From an uncultured archaeon (GTDB lineage: Archaea; Nanobdellota; Nanobdellia; Pacearchaeales; GW2011-AR1), in NCBI GenBank assembly GCA_903873955.1, contig CAIQQL010000020.1:1-9136 (forward strand): a stretch of 9,136 nucleotides of DNA. Direction: 5' to 3'. The notes below the pieces were generated by a model that worked only from the letters and a program-made list of their open reading frames with translations, searched no databases and was not told the origin of the DNA. Numbering within the stretch: the stretch's first letter is position 1; each line of letters starts with the position of its first letter. The position numbers and the translations under genes were made by a program. Positions 5,489 through 9,136 of this stretch are shown piece after piece.

Positions 5489-8400
5489 TTATTGTTCGTA
5501 TTTGTTCTTTAATTCAAAGTTGGTCTGGATTCCTAAACCAAGGAGTTCATCAACTAAGAGCTTGAAAGCATAGGAAATTTCGATAGGTTCTGCTTCATTA
5601 CTGCCGCAGATTGCACAGGAAATCTTGTTCCGGATGGTGTCTTCATAGGTCATGTTTCCACATTCCTTGCAGATATAAACTGTGGTCTTGTCTGAGTCAT
5701 ATCTTTCCTTAAGGAGCAAGGCTGCACCATGCCCAGCAAGGGCCTGCTGCTCCATTTCTCCAAGTCTTAATCCGCCGCCACGGGCTCTGCCTTCAATAGG
5801 CTGTCTGGTGAGAAGGGCGACTTTACCTGAGGCTCTGGCATGGAGCAAGTTCTTGACCATACGTCTGAGTTTGAGATAGTACATATTTCCGATATAAATC
5901 TTAGCTTCAAGTTTCTTGCCCGTAATACCACTATACATGATTTCCTTGCCGTCAAAACTAAACCCGAGGTCTCGGAGCTGTGATTCAAGTTCTTCAACTT
6001 TCTGGCCCGTAAAGGGTGTTCCATCAATAATTTTTCCAGTGATTGCACCAGTCTTGCCTGCAAGCAGCTCAATCATATAACCGACGCTCATTCTGCTAGG
6101 AATACCATGAGGATTGAACATTAAGTCTGGCTTGACTCCTCTTGAGGTGAATGGAATGTCTTCTGACTCGGCAACAAGACCAACAACTCCCTTCTGTCCG
6201 TGAGGAGCAGAGAACTTGTCTCCAGGTTCTGGAAGTCTTGAATCCCTGACACGGACTTGTGCAATCTTATTTCCTTCTCCGTCAACAGTGACAAAAATCG
6301 CATCTACAGTACCTCGTTCTTCGGAACGGATAGCAAGGCTTGCTTCTTTCTTGGCTTGTAAATTAAGATCTCTTGCTTCACTCAAGAATTTAGGAGGGGT
6401 AACTTTTCCAATGACTACTTCTCCCTCTTTCATATCTGCTTCAGGATAAGCAATACCATCATCTTCTAAGAAGCGATAGGAATTTTCAGTACGATAACCT
6501 GCCACATCTTTGGTTGGAATGACTATTTCATCAGATAACCCTCCGGCATATTGAAGTTCGGTTACAGTATAAGGTCTGAAATAAGTGCTTCTGCCCATTC
6601 CACGGTCAATACTTGCTTTATTGAGGACAACTGCATCTTCCATATTATAACCTTCAAATGGCATGATGGCGACAACAAGGTTTTGCCCGGCGGGATAAAG
6701 ATTAAGGGAATCATAGACAAAACTACGGACAATAGGTTTTTGTGGATAGTGCAAGATAGAGACATCTGTGTCCAGACGGACAAGATAATTTGCTGCATAG
6801 ATTCCCAAGGACTGCTTGAGGGTCTTACTTCCTTTGTTCAAACGAGCAGAATGATCATGATTACAGTAAGGAACCTGGCTTGTGACGACTCCGAAAAGAT
6901 CAATCGGATGTAATTCGAGATGTGTATTGTCTGCGACAATGGACTGAGGACTTTGAGCGATGAAAGCATTTTCTTCTTCAGCAGCATCAATGTACTCAAC
7001 AATGCCATCTTTGACAAGCTCTGCCCACTTCATCTTATCGCTTTCAAGAAGGACGAGATGTTCATCAGTGAGCTTGCTTGCGCCATTTTCAACAATGATG
7101 ACTGGTCGTAAGACCCTTCCAACCTCAGAAGACATGGTTAAATGTCCTAAAAGAGGATCATGACGGACACTGAGCTCCTTAGGCAAGTTTCCTTGTCTTC
7201 TTAACTGACGAACCTTTTTTGCAAAGTCTGCGGGACTTTTGACTAATCCAATAAACTTGCCATTGAAGAAGACATCTTCTCCTTCATCTTTATTGAGACC
7301 AAATTCAGTGAGCTTATTCATAAAGAAGGTCTCATCAATGGTTACAGCTGTAGAGATTTTACTGAGGATAGCAAGATTCTTTCTAAGACCGATTTCTGTT
7401 CCTTCAGGAGTTTCTGTAGGACAGAATCTGCCATAATGCGTAGGATGCAGGGTTCTTGCTGCGAAGTTCTCTTGTTCACCTGCAAGTACAGAAGATACCC
7501 TCTGCAATTGGGAAATGATGGCCAAATAATTGGTCTTATCCATATTTTGCGTGACACCTGATCGTTCCCCAATCCAGGAACCAGTGGCAATTGCACTTTC
7601 AATTCTTTGGGTGAAGAGAGTAGACTTAGCAAGGGTCTTGATTGAATAGAATTTCTTTCGCTTGGCAACTTTTTGTAAGGAATATTGAATGTCCCTGATA
7701 AGAATACCGAGATTTACTCTGAAAAGGTCGGCCATAAGATCACCAGAAAGCTTAACACGCTTGTTGGCATAGTGATCCTTATCAGTCCTGATATTCTTGT
7801 CTTCCTTTGCTCGTAAATAGGTTCGGACAAGCCTGCACAAAGTAACTGCTTTCTCTCTGCGAGACTCTTTGTTTAACCCGATATGCGGCAAGAAAAATGA
7901 GTCTATTCTCTGCTTGACTCTGTCAAGAATCTCTTTTTTAGTGCCTTGAATACCCGATTTTTCAGCAATGATCATCATGGCATCTTCACTATTTTGTAAA
8001 GAAGCATACTCATAGAGATTGACTATAAGGCAGTCATTCTCAAAATTGATAGCTTGTGCAATCTCTGCCTCTTTGATAAGACCTAAAGCCTTGAGCAAGA
8101 CAACAATAGGGATGTCTCGAAGTCTGCTGAATGTTGCTTCAAGAATGCCTTCATTAGTCTCTGCAATGGTAGTAGGAATACGATAGGACCCTCTCTGGGA
8201 GAATACACGAACAGTAAGCCCAAGCCTGCCTTCTTCGATGAAAGGTTGGTTGGCAGCAAGGTCTTCATTCATGACCATGATACGTTCATTGCCATTGACA
8301 ATAAAATATCCACCGGGATCGTTTGGATCCATGAAGTTTTCACGTAATTGGTCTTTGTTGAGGCCAGCAGTGTTACATGCCTGGCTCTTGACAATGACCG

Positions 8401-8737
8401 GGATTCTTCCAATTTCCACTTCAGAGCTATCAGTCTGTTTTCCATACTTTACAGTTAATTCAAGATAGACAGGGGCAGAATAAGTAAGATTTCGTAGACG
8501 CGCGATTGCAGGGGTTATCTGGGTAATCGCACCATCAGATTCGATAAGATTTGGTTTTTCAACACGGATTTTGCCGAGACGAATTTCAACCTCATCATTG
8601 TTCAGGGTTTCATTGATCTCATTGATGATCTGTTGCATCTTATTATTGACAAAGTCATTGAATGAAAGAATATTGGACTCCACTAAAGAGTGTTGTTCCA
8701 AATATTTTTTAATTAAGATGTCTCGAGAGTTTGTCAT
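5489..8737 (-). CDS. rpoB: DNA-directed RNA polymerase subunit B, undivided (Rpo2)
   Basis: Second-largest catalytic subunit, 1082 residues, close to the usual undivided archaeal length (about 1120), so it is not split into B'' and B'. In order: GGYFIVNGNERIMV (142-155) in the protrusion; DHYANKRVKLSGDL (321-334); HPTHYGRFCPTETPEG (431-446); HDHSARLNKGSKTLKQSLG (627-645), divergent from the common HNxSPRN form; GYNMEDA (696-702); DRG with R712 and IPSRM with R882, both matching NTP-phosphate contacts of yeast Rpb2; GDKFSAPHGQKG (839-850) with the two catalytic-site lysines K841 and K849 but proline at 845 where arginine is expected; LLTRQPIEGRARGGG (975-989); LGEME (992-996); and a zinc ribbon with C1023, C1026, C1041 and C1044. 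The ATG is two bases after the rpoH stop with no Shine-Dalgarno sequence, implying coupled translation in one transcript with rpoH and rpoA. Confidence 0.97.
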   Translation of the reverse strand: MTNSRDILIKKYLEQHSLVESNILSFNDFVNNKMQQIINEINETLNNDEVEIRLGKIRVEKPNLIESDGAITQITPAIARLRNLTYSAPVYLELTVKYGKQTDSSEVEIGRIPVIVKSQACNTAGLNKDQLRENFMDPNDPGGYFIVNGNERIMVMNEDLAANQPFIEEGRLGLTVRVFSQRGSYRIPTTIAETNEGILEATFSRLRDIPIVVLLKALGLIKEAEIAQAINFENDCLIVNLYEYASLQNSEDAMMIIAEKSGIQGTKKEILDRVKQRIDSFFLPHIGLNKESRREKAVTLCRLVRTYLRAKEDKNIRTDKDHYANKRVKLSGDLMADLFRVNLGILIRDIQYSLQKVAKRKKFYSIKTLAKSTLFTQRIESAIATGSWIGERSGVTQNMDKTNYLAIISQLQRVSSVLAGEQENFAARTLHPTHYGRFCPTETPEGTEIGLRKNLAILSKISTAVTIDETFFMNKLTEFGLNKDEGEDVFFNGKFIGLVKSPADFAKKVRQLRRQGNLPKELSVRHDPLLGHLTMSSEVGRVLRPVIIVENGASKLTDEHLVLLESDKMKWAELVKDGIVEYIDAAEEENAFIAQSPQSIVADNTHLELHPIDLFGVVTSQVPYCNHDHSARLNKGSKTLKQSLGIYAANYLVRLDTDVSILHYPQKPIVRSFVYDSLNLYPAGQNLVVAIMPFEGYNMEDAVVLNKASIDRGMGRSTYFRPYTVTELQYAGGLSDEIVIPTKDVAGYRTENSYRFLEDDGIAYPEADMKEGEVVIGKVTPPKFLSEARDLNLQAKKEASLAIRSEERGTVDAIFVTVDGEGNKIAQVRVRDSRLPEPGDKFSAPHGQKGVVGLVAESEDIPFTSRGVKPDLMFNPHGIPSRMSVGYMIELLAGKTGAITGKIIDGTPFTGQKVEELESQLRDLGFSFDGKEIMYSGITGKKLEAKIYIGNMYYLKLRRMVKNLLHARASGKVALLTRQPIEGRARGGGLRLGEMEQQALAGHGAALLLKERYDSDKTTVYICKECGNMTYEDTIRNKISCAICGSNEAEPIEISYAFKLLVDELLGLGIQTNFELKNKYEQ

Positions 8738-8739
8738 GA

Positions 8740-8955
8740 TTAAGCTATAACGCGATAATAAACGTTTGTTTTAGTTCCTTCCTTTTCCTTCCTTTCCACT
8801 TTAATAACCTCACCTACTTGAAAAATTTCACCACCAAGTCCTGGATCGGTAGATTTAATCTTGGGTACCTGAGATAACGAAGCATTATATCTCTTCAAAA
8901 TAGACTCCACCTCCGTAGGTTTGAGCTTAGTAATTTTCGGTTGTAGGATGTGCAT
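8740..8955 (-). CDS. rpoH: DNA-directed RNA polymerase subunit H (Rpo5)
   Basis: Small polymerase subunit of 71 residues, equivalent to the C-terminal assembly domain of eukaryotic Rpb5. It binds subunit A at the lower jaw near downstream DNA and helps DNA melting. Matching family features are MHILQPK (1-7, family HxLVPKH), a helix ending LKRYN (20-24), the core LSQVPKIKSTDP (27-38), GEVIKVERK (48-56) and the ending YYRVI (66-70). The stretch after the TDP motif, GLGGEIFQV (39-47), departs from the usual VAxxLGxKV. The length is usual for archaeal H. It is the first gene of the operon, two bases ahead of rpoB, as in most archaea. The ATG at 8955 is the only one before the conserved start. The expected leader is about 22 bases and lacks a Shine-Dalgarno sequence. 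Confidence 0.95.
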   Translation of the reverse strand: MHILQPKITKLKPTEVESILKRYNASLSQVPKIKSTDPGLGGEIFQVGEVIKVERKEKEGTKTNVYYRVIA

Positions 8956-8962
8956 GATGGGA

Positions 8963-8974
8963 ACGAATATTCGT
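8963..8974. repeat. Perfect 12-base palindrome in the rpoH leader
   Basis: ACGAATATTCGT is its own reverse complement. It lies between the predicted transcription start (about 8978) and the rpoH ATG (8955). Its place just downstream of the promoter would suit an operator for a dimeric repressor; as RNA it could form only a weak hairpin. The palindrome is seen directly, whereas any function is inference. Confidence 0.45.
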
Positions 8975-9000
8975 AAGCAATTAATAACTACAAAAGTGGC

Positions 9001-9014
9001 TTTTTAAATCTTTC
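9001..9014 (-). promoter_or_regulatory. BRE/TATA promoter of the rpoH-rpoB-rpoA operon
   Basis: On the minus strand the element reads GAAAGA (BRE-like, 9014-9009) followed by TTTAAAAA (TATA box, 9008-9001). This closely fits the archaeal purine-rich BRE plus AT-rich TATA pattern bound by TFB and TBP. With the usual spacing of about 25 bases, transcription would start near 8978, giving a leader of about 22 bases before rpoH. It is the best-formed promoter in the window and sits ahead of the only polymerase genes. Confidence 0.65.
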
Positions 9015-9073
9015 TAAAACGAACTCTTAGCTAGAAAACTCTCTTGTAAAGATGCTCCCAGGCTCTTTTCCAT
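9014..9073 (-). other. Doubtful 19-codon ORF upstream of rpoH
   Basis: A minus-strand ATG at 9073 opens 19 codons (MEKSLGASLQESFLAKSSF) ending in TAG at 9014-9016, just where the operon's BRE begins. A TATA-like CTTATATAC (9100-9108) lies 27-35 bases before the ATG, consistent with a nearly leaderless message. ORFs this short are common by chance in AT-rich DNA. There is no homology or composition evidence, so it is recorded only as a possibility. Confidence 0.15.
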
Positions 9074-9099
9074 AAGATTATAATTTACAGGGGATGCAA

Positions 9100-9132
9100 G
9101 TATATAAGCTTATAGGAAATTAATTATATAAA
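9100..9132. promoter_or_regulatory. AT-rich palindromic element with TATA-like boxes at right edge
   Basis: TATAAGCTTATA at 9103-9114 is a perfect 12-base palindrome, and with 9100-9102 it offers TATA-like sequence on both strands. A further plus-strand TATA-like TTATATAAA lies at 9124-9132; it could serve a gene that begins beyond the window. The minus-strand box could be an additional distal promoter of the polymerase operon. No gene was seen between 9074 and 9136. Confidence 0.3.
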
Positions 9133-9136
9133 TAAA

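Noticed and set aside
2035..8955. Viral or plasmid-borne RNA polymerase, suggested by the unusual active-centre residues
   Set aside because: Gene order rpoH-rpoB-rpoA, full lengths, all zinc sites and most catalytic residues fit a cellular archaeal core enzyme, and nothing else in the window looks viral or mobile.

Overview
This window comes from an archaeon. Its right two thirds (minus strand, read right to left) hold a compact RNA polymerase operon, rpoH-rpoB-rpoA. The proteins are archaeal/eukaryotic in type: a stand-alone small H (Rpo5) subunit, a B subunit with a C-terminal zinc ribbon, and an A subunit with two N-terminal zinc sites and the NADFDGDEM catalytic loop. B is in one piece (not B''/B'). 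A is also in one piece: the usual archaeal A' and A'' halves form a single 1150-residue chain. The DNA is AT-rich, gaps are tiny, promoters have TATA boxes, and no Shine-Dalgarno motif is visible at any start. A small-genome archaeon such as a DPANN member is my best guess, but that is inference.

Layout from left to right: (1) 1-457, remains of an isoprenylcysteine carboxyl methyltransferase-like membrane methyltransferase, broken by a frameshift near 195-210, with no intact 5' end recognised; (2) 482-1057, minus, a RimJ/RimL-type GNAT acetyltransferase; (3) a 51-base divergent gap with one near-symmetric TATA box midway between two start codons; (4) 1109-1951, plus, an unrecognised membrane-anchored exported protein rich in cysteines and N-glycosylation sequons; (5) a convergent gap with a T-tract terminator for the polymerase operon; (6) rpoA, rpoB and rpoH, separated by 1 and 2 bases; (7) 8956-9136, the operon's control region, with a good BRE/TATA promoter, a perfect 12-base palindrome in the expected leader, a doubtful 19-codon ORF, and an AT-rich palindromic element at the right edge.

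The polymerase genes work together: A and B form the active centre and H sits on the jaw by the incoming DNA. The core catalytic residues are intact, yet several normally invariant positions are changed. The bridge-helix alanine that touches the i+1 base pair is proline (P756 of A). The basic residue that contacts NTP phosphates (yeast Rpb1 K752) is alanine (A676). The arginine of the B-subunit GDKxxxRHGQKG motif is proline (P845). The trigger loop carries several substitutions, and the segment between bridge helix and trigger loop, where other archaea split the gene, is almost entirely missing. These A/B oddities are the most interesting content of the window. I saw no CRISPR array, insertion sequence, tRNA or rRNA.
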